From the NCBI RefSeq assembly GCF_004346165.1, contig NZ_SLZZ01000004.1:122519-186518 (forward strand): DNA of 64,000 nucleotides, given 5' to 3'. This document shows, piece by piece, positions 45,447 to 54,943 of the stretch. The translations under genes and the position numbers were made by a program. The stretch is from Muricomes intestini (GTDB taxonomy: Bacteria > Bacillota > Clostridia > Lachnospirales > Lachnospiraceae). The notes under the pieces are model-generated. The model saw nothing but the letters and a program-made list of their open reading frames with translations. It was not told the DNA's origin and made no database searches. Every line of letters begins with the position of its first letter. Position 1 is the first letter of the stretch.

Positions 45447-46484
45447 ATGAATCTGATTAAAAAATTGAGAACTGTAATTATATGTGAAATTGTATTTGCA
45501 GTATTATTGTTTGGAGCAGCAGAAAAAAATATAGGTTTTCGGCCATTTTTACTTTTGCTGGGATTGATCCAACTGAGTGTTGTAATATATCTAATTCTTG
45601 CTGTTGCAGTACCTATTCAAAAGTTTGCGGAAAGTTTGGAATTCCTGACCAAAGAGGAAAATACAGAAGAAGAACTAAATAAAATTATAGAGAATATACC
45701 ATATATGAAACAAGTGAAATATCTTGTGGACAAATTTGCATCTCAAAGAACAAGACAAAACTCGGCTAAAGTTTTTGATAAACAGACAGAACTTACAGCA
45801 CTGCAGAGTCAAATTAACCCGCATTTTCTTTACAATACGCTGGAAACCATACGTGGGCAGGCGTTGATGGATGATAATTATGAAATAGCAAAGATGGTGG
45901 AAGCACTGGGAGCTTTTTTTCGTTATAGCATAAGTCAAAAGGGAAATCTTGTTACCTTAAGAGATGAACTGGCGAATATTAATAATTATATGTTGATCCA
46001 GAGATATAGATTCAATAATCGATTTTCACTGGAAGTCATTATTGATGAAGAAGATGAGGCTGCGTACGATTTTCTGATTCCAAGACTTATTATACAGCCA
46101 GTAATAGAAAATGCAATTTTTCATGGGCTGGAGGAAAAGCTGGAGGGTGGAAAGGTAACGATTGAAGTGATTGTTACAGACAGTAATCTAATTATTACAA
46201 TTTCAGATAACGGAAAAGGAATCAGTGGCCATGAATTAAAAATGCTGAATGAAAGGATTCAGTCACCGGATATGCAGCTTGAGGAGGGAAACTCCAATAA
46301 ACAGAGAAATACAGGGATTGCACTTCCGAATATTCACAAGAGAATTCAACTTCTGTTTGGGGAGGAATATGGAGTAAATGTATATAGTACGGCAGGGATG
46401 GGGACAGATGTGGAGATTACTATTCCGACTGCTTACGAGAGGAGTGTGAATTGGCAAGATGAAAAAGGAAATGTTAAGAGTTAA
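45447..46484 (+). CDS. Histidine kinase, LytS/YesM type with no extracellular sensor domain
   Basis: 345 residues. Two transmembrane helices (about 6-24 and 31-52) with only a few residues between, so no extracellular ligand domain, unlike YesM. His126 in QINPHFLYNTLE is the phosphorylation site; NAIFHGLEEK (N-box) and ISDNGKGIS (G1 box) form the ATPase. It partners the response regulator. Sensing must come from another protein, plausibly the degenerate ABC protein whose gene overlaps this one by 26 bases. Confidence 0.9.
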   Translation: MNLIKKLRTVIICEIVFAVLLFGAAEKNIGFRPFLLLLGLIQLSVVIYLILAVAVPIQKFAESLEFLTKEENTEEELNKIIENIPYMKQVKYLVDKFASQRTRQNSAKVFDKQTELTALQSQINPHFLYNTLETIRGQALMDDNYEIAKMVEALGAFFRYSISQKGNLVTLRDELANINNYMLIQRYRFNNRFSLEVIIDEEDEAAYDFLIPRLIIQPVIENAIFHGLEEKLEGGKVTIEVIVTDSNLIITISDNGKGISGHELKMLNERIQSPDMQLEEGNSNKQRNTGIALPNIHKRIQLLFGEEYGVNVYSTAGMGTDVEITIPTAYERSVNWQDEKGNVKS

Positions 46485-47874
46485 TAATTTAAATTTCAGC
46501 GCCCCAGCCAAAAAGCTGGAAAATGTTTCTTTTTGCATTATGGAAGGCGAAATAGTTGGCTTTTGTGGGCTAACGTATTCTGGAAAAGACTTGCTGGTCA
46601 GACTATTGAGTGGAGATATTCAGGAGAATATAGGAAAATACCATGTTTATTTACATGGAAGAAGAGTCACTGATAATACGATATTGAAAAAGAAGGTGTA
46701 TCACATCAAAGCTTCCAACTATGTTATTGATAACTGGACTGTGGCAGAGTATATAGGACTGGTGGGCAGCCACTGGATACAAATGATGTGGAATAAGCGA
46801 ATTTTGCAGGAAGAGGCAGCTGAGTTTTTTGAAAAATCTGGAATCCCATTTGATGTATCCCGGCGGATACGGGAACTTACAGAAATAGAAAAAAGAATCG
46901 TTGACCTTATAAAGGCTTGCAGGCATAACGCAAAAGTAATAATTATTGAAGATGAATTTGAAGGAATGAGCCCAGGGTCTATCAGAGAATTTGGAAAGAT
47001 AATGAAAAAGGTGGTTACGGGGAAAATGGCAGTCATTGTAAATAGCTATTCGGAGACTGTTTTATCAATTTTGTCAGAAAAATATATTATTTTCAAAAAA
47101 GAGCGTATTGTAAAAAAGTGCAAAAAGGAATATATAGAAAGCAGCTCACACCTGGAAAAGTTTCTTCTTGAATCTGGGATTAACTTCAAAAAGAAAAGTC
47201 TGGACAGTTACACCCCTGGGCAGATTGAAAATAAAAATCCGATATATGAAATTAGAAGTCTGGAATTGAAGGGAGGAAGAAAAATTGATTTTACATTCAG
47301 TAGGGGAGAAGTGGTCACTTTTCTGACAGTGGACGGAAAAGAGAGAGAGCGGCTTTTCAGAATTTTTTCGGGAAGAGAACTTGGGGGGAATACATACTGC
47401 CTTTTAGATTCAAAGAGGTATGAGAGAGCAGATTCTGGAGAATTTGTTCGCCGAAAGGTGGTGTCAGTAATGCATATGGGGAGCAAAGAAGAAGTGCTTG
47501 CAGGTATGTCTCCGGGAGAAAATCTGTTGCTTCCTTCAATTAGAAAAATCTCTTCCTTTGAATATATTATAGCTTCTGGCAAGATGAGAAAAATGATTAA
47601 GCAGAATATGAAAAATATACTGGTAAGGCCGGGAGCAGTGGTGAGAAACTTGGAGGTTAATGATTTGATAAGTATAACATTAGAGAGGTGGTATATTTAT
47701 AACCCTAAAGTTCTTGTACTTTTTGAGCCATTTCAACAATGTGATGTTTATGGTGTGTCTATTGTTAAATCATATATCAAAAAGTTTGCAAGTAGGGGGG
47801 CTGTAATTATTATTATTAAGTCAAGAGGGGAATATATTGAAGATATATCAGATCAGATTATTAGCATTGAATGA
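46459..47874 (+). CDS. Degenerate RbsA-like ABC-ATPase homologue
   Basis: 471 residues with the two-domain layout of RbsA but with decayed ATPase motifs. The N-terminal P-loop is GLTYSGKD (Lys43 kept, no final Ser/Thr), signature ELTEIEKRI replaces the LSVxEQQ pattern, and Walker B is IIIEDEFEG. In the second half the P-loop reads TVDGKERER and LSGGNQQ is LEVNDLISIT. No permease is adjacent, and it is translated overlapping the histidine kinase gene. I infer a regulatory or sensory role; it could act as a lock or cofactor for a transporter. Confidence 0.85.
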   Translation: MKKEMLRVNNLNFSAPAKKLENVSFCIMEGEIVGFCGLTYSGKDLLVRLLSGDIQENIGKYHVYLHGRRVTDNTILKKKVYHIKASNYVIDNWTVAEYIGLVGSHWIQMMWNKRILQEEAAEFFEKSGIPFDVSRRIRELTEIEKRIVDLIKACRHNAKVIIIEDEFEGMSPGSIREFGKIMKKVVTGKMAVIVNSYSETVLSILSEKYIIFKKERIVKKCKKEYIESSSHLEKFLLESGINFKKKSLDSYTPGQIENKNPIYEIRSLELKGGRKIDFTFSRGEVVTFLTVDGKERERLFRIFSGRELGGNTYCLLDSKRYERADSGEFVRRKVVSVMHMGSKEEVLAGMSPGENLLLPSIRKISSFEYIIASGKMRKMIKQNMKNILVRPGAVVRNLEVNDLISITLERWYIYNPKVLVLFEPFQQCDVYGVSIVKSYIKKFASRGAVIIIIKSRGEYIEDISDQIISIE

Positions 47875-47913
47875 AGTCTTAAAGTTTTCATACCTATTCT
47901 AAATTTCATCGCA

Positions 47914-47942
47914 TTGGAATCAAAAGTTTCTCCATGTATAAT
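47914..47942 (+). promoter_or_regulatory. Promoter of sugar locus 4
   Basis: TTGGAA at 47914 and TATAAT at 47937 with a 17-base spacer; the perfect -10 compensates a weak -35, as expected for an activator-dependent promoter. Confidence 0.65.
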
Positions 47943-47986
47943 AAAGATATCAAAAAACAAACAGATAAAAAAGGAGGAACAGCGTT

Positions 47987-48997
47987 ATGAAAAAGAAAAT
48001 TTTGGCATTGCTGTTGGCTGTGGGAATGGTGACTGCGTTAACAGTAGGATGTAATTCAGGTGAGGCTTCCAAAGGTTCAGGCAATTCTTCTGCAAAGTCT
48101 GAAACTACAGTGGCTAAAAAGGGAGAAGATCTGACGTTTGTTATTGTCCCGAAAACTGTACATGCATGGTTTGATGAAGTAAATAAGGGCGCACAGAAAC
48201 AGGCAGATACTTTGTCTGGTCAGTTGGGTGTAAAAGTTAAGATTGATTACCGGGCACCACAGAAGGCAGATGTGGCAGAACAGAATTCAACTCTTGAGCA
48301 GGCAGCAGCGACAAAGCCGGATGGTATAGCATTAGATCCGGTGGACTATGAGGGAAGCAAAGCAGTAATTGAAGAAATTCAGGAGCAAGGAATACCGATA
48401 ATCCTCTTTGACGCGCCATCGCCAGAAGGCAGTGGTCTTACAAGTGTTGGCAATGATTTTGCAGAACAGGCAACGGTTGCGGCAGACAAATTGGCTGAAT
48501 TAATCGGAGAAAAGGGAAAAGTTGCAGTTATGCAGGGGGCTCCGTCAGCTCCGAACCATGCGGAAAGATATCAGGCACATTTGGATGCATTGGCAAAATA
48601 TCCGGGTATTGAGGTTATTGAAGGCGGCATTGACAATGATAACGTGGAAGAGGCACAGTCTCAAGCGGCATCTGTGTTAGCAGCAAATCCTGACCTAAAA
48701 GGTTACTTAAATTGTGATGCCTGTGGTTCTGGTGTGGCAGCGGCAATTGAAGAAGCTGGAAAAAAAGATCAAGTTAAATTTGTAGCACAGGATAATCTCC
48801 TGGAAATCCTTGATTATGTTAAGAGTGGAACTATAGCAGCTACGTCTTCTACAATTCCTCAGATGCAGGGGTCTATGTCGGTATTAATGCTGTGGCAGTC
48901 TTCTATTGGGATCGATATTCCACAGACGATTGATACAGGTATCGCATATATTGACCAGGAAAATATCGACAAGTGGATTGAAATGGTAAGTGAATGA
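47987..48997 (+). CDS. Sugar ABC transporter solute-binding lipoprotein, locus 4
   Basis: 336 residues. Lipobox ending TVG-Cys22 and a Ser/Gly/Lys-rich linker, then an RbsB-like core (LTFVIVPKTVHAWFDEVNKGAQKQ, GIALDPVDYEGSKAVIEEIQEQGIPIILFDAP, VAVMQGAPSAPNHAERYQAHLDALAKYPGIEVIEGG). AAAGGAGGAACAGCG precedes the start. First gene of locus 4 operon. Confidence 0.93.
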   Translation: MKKKILALLLAVGMVTALTVGCNSGEASKGSGNSSAKSETTVAKKGEDLTFVIVPKTVHAWFDEVNKGAQKQADTLSGQLGVKVKIDYRAPQKADVAEQNSTLEQAAATKPDGIALDPVDYEGSKAVIEEIQEQGIPIILFDAPSPEGSGLTSVGNDFAEQATVAADKLAELIGEKGKVAVMQGAPSAPNHAERYQAHLDALAKYPGIEVIEGGIDNDNVEEAQSQAASVLAANPDLKGYLNCDACGSGVAAAIEEAGKKDQVKFVAQDNLLEILDYVKSGTIAATSSTIPQMQGSMSVLMLWQSSIGIDIPQTIDTGIAYIDQENIDKWIEMVSE

Positions 48998-49021
48998 CAA
49001 TTAATAAGATGAAAAACGGGG

Positions 49022-49062
49022 GGCTTGTGACTGGATGCATCCAAGTCACAGGCCTTCTTTTT
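49022..49062 (+). terminator. Attenuator hairpin after the locus 4 binding protein
   Basis: GGCTTGTGACT pairs with AGTCACAGGCC (one G-U pair) across an 11-base loop and is followed by TTCTTTTT. Located before the ATPase gene, it would let more binding protein than ATPase transcript accumulate, a common arrangement. Confidence 0.8.
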
Positions 49063-49081
49063 ATCAAAAAGGAGCATGTCT

Positions 49082-50563
49082 ATGAAGATGTTAGAGGCGC
49101 ATAATATTACAAAATTATTTCCAGGTGTCGTGGCCCTGGATTCGGTAGATGTATCCTTTGAACCGAGCGAAATTCATTGTATTATAGGGGAAAACGGAGC
49201 CGGTAAAAGCACATTGATTAAATGTCTGACAGGTGTATATGAGCCGGAAGAAGGTGAAGTCCTTATAAATGGTGACGATGCAACAAAAAACAAAGCTCTG
49301 TTTGACAAAGTGGCTTATGTGCCGCAGGAAATAGACTTATTTGGCGATATGTCTGTAGCAGAAAATTTGTTTTTGCCGTATAAAAAATCAGGGATCAAAG
49401 GAATAGTAAATCAAAAAGAACTAGAAAAAAAAGCGGTTCCTTTATTAAAAAAGTTTAGAATTCCGGTAAAACCGGATGAACTGGTGAAAGACATATCTGT
49501 ATCTTCTCAGCAACTGCTTCAAATTGCTAGAGCAACGGTACATAAAGAATATGAAATTTTAATGTTAGATGAGCCTACAACCAGTTTAACAACCAGTGAT
49601 ACACAGGTTTTATTTGAAATTATTAAAAGAGTTAAAGAGGAAAATAAAGCAGTTATTTTTATTTCCCATAAATTGGAAGAAATCTTTGCGTTGGGTGATG
49701 TTTTGACTGTATTTAGAAACGGGAAAAAAGTTGCATATGCAAAACTTGAAGAAATAGATATTCCCTGGGTAATTAAGAAGATGACCGGGCGGGAGCTGAA
49801 CCAGAAACAGATATTTCGTTCTTCAAAGGTGTCGGATGAAGTACTGCTTGAAGTAAATAACCTGACTGGCGAAAGGTTTACAAATGTGAGTTTTACTCTG
49901 AAGAAAGGTGAAATTCTTGGGTTCTCAGGTTTGGTCGGTGCTGGGAGAAGTGAACTTATGCAGGCAATTTTTGGGTATTTGCCTATATATTCAGGTGAGG
50001 TGAAGCTGGACGGCGAACAATGGAAACTTGGAGATACAAATTTTTCTGTAAAACATGGATTGATTTATTTGCCTGAGGAAAGAAAGAAACAGGGAATTCT
50101 TCCGGTTCTTTCCATCAAGGAAAATATATCTGTATCTGTGCTGGATGAATTAAAGAATGGAATAAGCATTTCCAAAAAAAAGGAAAGTGATATTGCAAGG
50201 AAAGTCATTAATACTTATGATATAAAAACTCCTGATGCAGATAAAGCGATACAGTTTTTGAGCGGCGGAAATCAGCAGAAGGTTATAATCGGCCGTTCCA
50301 TGTGCTGTGACCCCAAGGTCCTTGTGTTTGATGAACCCACAAAAGGGATTGATGTTGGAACAAAGGCTGAGATTTACCGTCTTATGAAAGAACTGGCTGA
50401 GGAAAAGGGCATTGGTATTATTCTAATTTCGTCGGAAATGGAAGAGATTAAAAAGTGTTCCAATCGAATTATTGCGTTATACGAAGGTAAAAAAGTGGGA
50501 GAGTATGATTCCCAAGAGGATAAGGAAGTAATCTTGAGTGCTATTATTGGCGTGAATTCTTAA
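49082..50563 (+). CDS. Sugar ABC transporter ATPase (RbsA-like), locus 4
   Basis: 493 residues from ATG 49082, seven bases after AAGGAGC; ATG 49076 is too close to it. Walker A GENGAGKST, Walker B LMLDEPTTSL, then GLVGAGRSEL, LSGGNQQKVIIGRS and DEPTKGIDVG. Binding protein, ATPase and permease are in order. Confidence 0.94.
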   Translation: MKMLEAHNITKLFPGVVALDSVDVSFEPSEIHCIIGENGAGKSTLIKCLTGVYEPEEGEVLINGDDATKNKALFDKVAYVPQEIDLFGDMSVAENLFLPYKKSGIKGIVNQKELEKKAVPLLKKFRIPVKPDELVKDISVSSQQLLQIARATVHKEYEILMLDEPTTSLTTSDTQVLFEIIKRVKEENKAVIFISHKLEEIFALGDVLTVFRNGKKVAYAKLEEIDIPWVIKKMTGRELNQKQIFRSSKVSDEVLLEVNNLTGERFTNVSFTLKKGEILGFSGLVGAGRSELMQAIFGYLPIYSGEVKLDGEQWKLGDTNFSVKHGLIYLPEERKKQGILPVLSIKENISVSVLDELKNGISISKKKESDIARKVINTYDIKTPDADKAIQFLSGGNQQKVIIGRSMCCDPKVLVFDEPTKGIDVGTKAEIYRLMKELAEEKGIGIILISSEMEEIKKCSNRIIALYEGKKVGEYDSQEDKEVILSAIIGVNS

Positions 50564-50583
50564 ATAAAGAGGAGACGTTTACT

Positions 50584-51585
50584 ATGGGTAAAGAAAAAAC
50601 GAATACAAACAACGCCTTTGTTAGTGCGTTGAAAAAAAGTAATATGACTGCTATAGGGGTTGTACTGCTATTAATGATTGTTATTGCAAGTATAGCTTCA
50701 CCATACTTTTTGGATATATACAATCTTCAGTCGTTAATCAGGGACTTAGCCTTTATCGGCATGATTGGTATTGCGCAGTCTCTGCTGTTGCTAATCGGAG
50801 AATTGGACTTGTCTGTTGGAAAAATTGCGTCTTTGTGCGGCATTCTTGCAGGTATGATGATGGTCAATTATAGCATTAATCCGTGGCTTTCACTTGCAAT
50901 TGCACTGTGTCTGGGAATTTTATTTGGATTTATTAATGGCATGATTATTACAAAGTTAAGGCTAAATTCTATGGTTGCAACCATTGGCATGCAGGGTGTC
51001 TACGGAGGTATTAATCTTGTACTTACGAAAGGGAAGGCTATAACAGGTATTCCGGAAGACATCTATATCTTAGGAAAAGGGAACCTCGGTCCCATTCCCT
51101 TTCCATTCATATTTTGTATAATAGTATTAATCTTTATTTTGTTTATGATTAAGAAAACAAAAACCGGACGCTATATTTATGCAATTGGAAATAGCAGGGA
51201 AGCTGCAAAAATTCTTGGAATCAAGGTGGACAAGATTAGAGTTATGATTTATTCGATTGTCGGCTTTATCTCCTCTTTAGCAGGCATCCTCTATGTTGCG
51301 AGGCTTGGTTCTTCTCAGTCAGCAATAGGTGAGAACTGGCCGATGAACTCCATTGCAGCTTCGGTTATTGGCGGGGTCTCTCTGACAGGTGGGATTGGAA
51401 ATCCGGCAGGAGCTTTAATTGGCGCAGCAATTATCAGCATCATTCAAAATATGATTGTATTGTTTGGTGTAAATGTATACTGGCAGTCTGCCGTAAGTGG
51501 TATTGTTGTAGTTATTGCAATTTCATTTAGCTCCATTTCCGAAATTATGCAGGAAAGAAAACAGAGAAAGATTAAACTCGGTTAA
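50584..51585 (+). CDS. Sugar ABC transporter permease (RbsC-like), locus 4
   Basis: 333-residue multi-pass permease with LLLIGELDLSVGKIASL, AIGNSREAAKILGIKV and VIGGVSLTGGIGNPAGA. It completes a full importer with the two genes upstream. Confidence 0.94.
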   Translation: MGKEKTNTNNAFVSALKKSNMTAIGVVLLLMIVIASIASPYFLDIYNLQSLIRDLAFIGMIGIAQSLLLLIGELDLSVGKIASLCGILAGMMMVNYSINPWLSLAIALCLGILFGFINGMIITKLRLNSMVATIGMQGVYGGINLVLTKGKAITGIPEDIYILGKGNLGPIPFPFIFCIIVLIFILFMIKKTKTGRYIYAIGNSREAAKILGIKVDKIRVMIYSIVGFISSLAGILYVARLGSSQSAIGENWPMNSIAASVIGGVSLTGGIGNPAGALIGAAIISIIQNMIVLFGVNVYWQSAVSGIVVVIAISFSSISEIMQERKQRKIKLG

Positions 51586-51615
51586 TTATTAATTAGTAGA
51601 AAGGAAAAGTGTCTT

Positions 51616-52500
51616 ATGAAGTTAGGATTGAATTTATCATTTGCGGTAAAGCGCTGGCTGAAGCCTGAGAAATTAGCAAGTATATGTAAAAATGAATTTG
51701 GGGTTGAACATGTACAGTTTACATGGGACCTGATTGATCCGTGGTGGCCGAAAGAGCAGAGAGATGTTATGGTGAAGCAGTATCGGGATGCCTTTGAGGC
51801 GGCAGGCGTACAGATAGATGCGACATTTGGGGGGATTGCTTCTTATTCTTATGCACATCTTCTTGCACCTTCTAAAACGCAGAGAGATGTGGCATTCATA
51901 TTTTTTAAAAGAGCAATTGACCTTACCATGGAGATGGGAGCTAAAATAATGGGAACTCCTGTGGGCGGAATGTCTTATGATGACGCAAAAAATCCGGTGC
52001 GGCGGAGGGAACTTTATAATGAAATGTTGGATTATCTGAAAAAGCTTGCTGAATATGGAAAAACAAAAGGCTTAGACGAGATCCATATTGAGGCAACTCC
52101 CTTAATTACGGAGTTTCCTCACAGTCCGGATGTATCGGTAAAGATGATGGAGGATTTGAAAGGAACAGATATTCCAGTGAAACTTTTGATTGACTGGGGA
52201 CATGCACTATATAAGCCTCTGCTGAAAGAAGAGGCAGATATTGATTTGTGGTTTAGAAAATGCGCACCATACATTGGCTCTATACATCTTCAGCAGACAG
52301 ATGGACAATGGGACAGACACTGGGATTTTACAAAAGAAGGCATTGTAACTCCAGAATTAATCAAAAGTGCAACGGAGCGTGCAGGCTTGGAGCAGGTTCC
52401 ACAATATCTGGAAGTAGTCACGATATTTGAAGAAGACGATGATACGGTATATGAAGGAATGAAGAAAACCATGGATTATCTTCATAAAGAATTATTTTAG
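51616..52500 (+). CDS. TIM-barrel sugar phosphate isomerase/epimerase
   Basis: 294 residues of the xylose-isomerase-like/AP endonuclease 2 TIM-barrel group. Metal-site candidates: HIEATPLIT (Glu), LLIDWGHAL (Asp and His), and LEVVTIFEED (Glu). Relatives include the Brucella EryC tetrulose-phosphate racemase; the present substrate is unknown. AGAAAGGAAAAGTGTCTT precedes the start. It is the first catabolic gene behind the locus 4 transporter, 30 bases after the permease stop, suggesting that the imported sugar or a phosphate of it is isomerised. Confidence 0.85.
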   Translation: MKLGLNLSFAVKRWLKPEKLASICKNEFGVEHVQFTWDLIDPWWPKEQRDVMVKQYRDAFEAAGVQIDATFGGIASYSYAHLLAPSKTQRDVAFIFFKRAIDLTMEMGAKIMGTPVGGMSYDDAKNPVRRRELYNEMLDYLKKLAEYGKTKGLDEIHIEATPLITEFPHSPDVSVKMMEDLKGTDIPVKLLIDWGHALYKPLLKEEADIDLWFRKCAPYIGSIHLQQTDGQWDRHWDFTKEGIVTPELIKSATERAGLEQVPQYLEVVTIFEEDDDTVYEGMKKTMDYLHKELF

Positions 52501-52515
52501 GGGGAGGCTTGGAAA

Positions 52516-53079
52516 GTGAAATATCAGGAAATGTATAAAAGGATTCTGGAGGAACATAGGCAAGTATTCGAAAAAATAGACCAGGATGGAATGCGTGAGT
52601 TTATTAATGAAGTAAAAAACCATAACCGCATCTTTCTTATTGGCGTAGGCCGTGAAGGTATGGCGACAAGAGCATTTGCGATGAGACTGATGCATATGGG
52701 CAAAGAAATCCATTGGATATGGGATGATACGACTCCTTCTATCGGTGAAGGTGATTTATTAATTGCAACTTTGGGAGATGGCAGAATAGGACATATTAAT
52801 TATATATGTGAACGCGCAAAAGAGGCAGGTGCCATGATCTATACTGTGACAGGGTCACCAAGCGGAAATACTGCAAAGAATGTTGCAGATAAGGTGTTTT
52901 TTGTTCCGGCAGCAGTGTACAGAGGGACTGATGATGTTGTGCCCTCTTTTCAGCCTATGGGGAATTTATTTGAGCAATGTCTGTTGATTATATTTGATAT
53001 GATTGTTATGATGATTGTTAGTGAGACACCTGAGTTGAGTTTTGAAAAAATGTCCCACAGGCATAGGAATGTCGAATAG
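52516..53079 (+). CDS. SIS-domain sugar-phosphate isomerase (HxlB-like)
   Basis: 187 residues, a single SIS domain like 6-phospho-3-hexuloisomerase: NRIFLIGVGREGMATRAFAMRL, GDLLIATLGDGRIGHINYI, GAMIYTVTGSPSGNTAKNVADKV. No hexulose-6-phosphate synthase gene lies nearby, so the substrate is probably a phosphoketose made in locus 4. Start is GTG 52516 with GGGGAGGCTTGGAAA in front. It ends 11 bases before the kinase. Confidence 0.85.
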   Translation: MKYQEMYKRILEEHRQVFEKIDQDGMREFINEVKNHNRIFLIGVGREGMATRAFAMRLMHMGKEIHWIWDDTTPSIGEGDLLIATLGDGRIGHINYICERAKEAGAMIYTVTGSPSGNTAKNVADKVFFVPAAVYRGTDDVVPSFQPMGNLFEQCLLIIFDMIVMMIVSETPELSFEKMSHRHRNVE

Positions 53080-53090
53080 GAGAGCAGACT

Positions 53091-54845
53091 ATGAAAAAAA
53101 TAATCAATCATGCAGACAATGTGGTAAAAGAGATGCTGGAGGGCTATATCAGCGCCTACAGCAGGTATTACCGGAAGCATCCGGATGTGAACGGTGTGCT
53201 TTTGAGACAGAAAAGGCGGGGAAAGGTAGCCCTTGTCATTGGCGGGGGCAGCGGGCATGAGCCTATGTTCTCCGGTTTTGTGGGGAAAGGCCTGGCAGAT
53301 GCTGCGGCCTGCGGAAATGTGTTTGCATCCCCCGACCCGAATACCATATATGAGACAGCTAAGGCTGTGGAGGATGGACAGGGAGTTCTATTTGTATATG
53401 GCTGCTACGCGGGGGATAACTTGAATTTTGATATGGGGGAGGAAATGCTCCGGGATGAGGGTATCGAAACTGCTCATGTACGTGTGCGTGATGATGTCGC
53501 CAGTGCCCCTCCGGATAGAGTCGAGGACCGGCGGGGCATTGCGGGTGACGTTTTTGTTGTGAAGACTGCCGGAGCGGCATGTGATGCAGGCTTAAGCCTT
53601 GAGGAAGCTACAAGGATAACAAAGAAGGCACGGGACAACACGAAGAGTATAGGGGTAGCCACGGCTCCTGCCCAGCTTCCGGGAGTGGAGAAGCCTATTT
53701 TTGAGCTGGGAGAAAATGAGATAGAGTATGGAATGGGCCTGCATGGAGAAAGAGGGGTACTCCGTACAAAGTGGCAGCCGGCTGATGTTCTGGCAGAGAA
53801 AATGTATGGACAGATTAAGGAGGATACGGCTCTCAAAGCTGGAGATGAAGTGTGTGTATTAGTAAATGGATTGGGAGCTACCACCATTACGGAGCTTGCA
53901 ATTGTTTACCGTAAAGTGAAGGAGCTGCTGGACAAAGACAAAATAAGAGTATACGATGCGGATTTGAATAATTATTGCACAAGCCAGGAGATGGGTGGGT
54001 TTTCCATCACATTATTTCAATTGGATGAAGAACTGAAGCAATATTATGACATGCCCTGCTACAGTCCTTATTATGCAAAAGGAGAATTAACAGAAAGTTC
54101 TCGGGAGATAAAAGAGGAATGTGAGGAGAAATATCAGGAGGAAACATGTTCTGCAGATTCAGTGTCTCAAGATACGGAAGAACCATGTGTATCCAGGGAA
54201 AAGAAAGGGCCTCTGACAGAACTGACTGCAGAAGATGCCCGTGAGATGCTTATATATATAGCTGACAAAGTAAGAGCAAAGAAGTCATATCTGACAGAGA
54301 TAGACAGCGCTATAGGCGACGGTGATCATGGCATAGGAATGGCGGGCGGAATGAAAAAAGCCAAAGAAAGGCTGCAGCAGATGAAAGGGGAACAGAATGT
54401 CTATGCAGTGTTCGAGGCAGCCGGCAAAGCCATGCTGATGTCTATGGGCGGCGCATCAGGGGTGATTTTTGGAAGCCTTTATCTTGCAGGGGCGAAAGAC
54501 ATGGAAGAAAAGGGAGTGCTCACACCGGAAGATTTGGCAAAGATGGAGCGCAAGAGCCTTGCAGCCATCCAGGAACGGGGAAAGGCGGAAGTCGGAGATA
54601 AAACAATGGTGGATGCACTGACTCCTGCAGTAGAGGCGCTGGAAGCAAACTGTGATAAAGGACTTCTGGAAATGCTGAGGGCAGCGGAAGAAGCCGCCGG
54701 GCAGGGAGTAGAAGACACAAAGAAATATGTGGCGAAATTCGGACGCGCCAAATCCCTAATGGAAAGGGCAATCGGGTATCAAGATGCCGGTGCGGCCTCG
54801 GTGTGGCTGATATTCCAGGGGATGAGAGAATACGTAGAGGGATAA
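53091..54845 (+). CDS. Fused DhaK-DhaL kinase, locus 4
   Basis: 584 residues. DhaK: GGGSGHEPMFSGFVG and GMGLHGERGV with the substrate-binding His. Acidic, low-complexity linker (about residues 345-385). DhaL: AIGDGDHGIGMAGG (Asp loop, complete here), GGASGVIFGSL and GDKTMVDALTP. Phosphorylates dihydroxyacetone or a related ketose such as erythrulose. It closes the locus 4 operon, and the following hairpin terminates it. Confidence 0.92.
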   Translation: MKKIINHADNVVKEMLEGYISAYSRYYRKHPDVNGVLLRQKRRGKVALVIGGGSGHEPMFSGFVGKGLADAAACGNVFASPDPNTIYETAKAVEDGQGVLFVYGCYAGDNLNFDMGEEMLRDEGIETAHVRVRDDVASAPPDRVEDRRGIAGDVFVVKTAGAACDAGLSLEEATRITKKARDNTKSIGVATAPAQLPGVEKPIFELGENEIEYGMGLHGERGVLRTKWQPADVLAEKMYGQIKEDTALKAGDEVCVLVNGLGATTITELAIVYRKVKELLDKDKIRVYDADLNNYCTSQEMGGFSITLFQLDEELKQYYDMPCYSPYYAKGELTESSREIKEECEEKYQEETCSADSVSQDTEEPCVSREKKGPLTELTAEDAREMLIYIADKVRAKKSYLTEIDSAIGDGDHGIGMAGGMKKAKERLQQMKGEQNVYAVFEAAGKAMLMSMGGASGVIFGSLYLAGAKDMEEKGVLTPEDLAKMERKSLAAIQERGKAEVGDKTMVDALTPAVEALEANCDKGLLEMLRAAEEAAGQGVEDTKKYVAKFGRAKSLMERAIGYQDAGAASVWLIFQGMREYVEG

Positions 54846-54882
54846 GTCCGCGCCCGGGAAATATAATCAATTAGAAATGATT

Positions 54883-54911
54883 GGGGCAGTTCAAAGATAT
54901 TGAACTGCCCC
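54883..54911 (+). terminator. Bidirectional terminator between locus 4 and tetR
   Basis: GGGGCAGTTCAA pairs perfectly with TTGAACTGCCCC across AGATA, in the gap between the convergent kinase and TetR genes. Confidence 0.85.
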
Positions 54912-54943
54912 TTAGAAAGTCACATAAATTGAATTTACAATTC

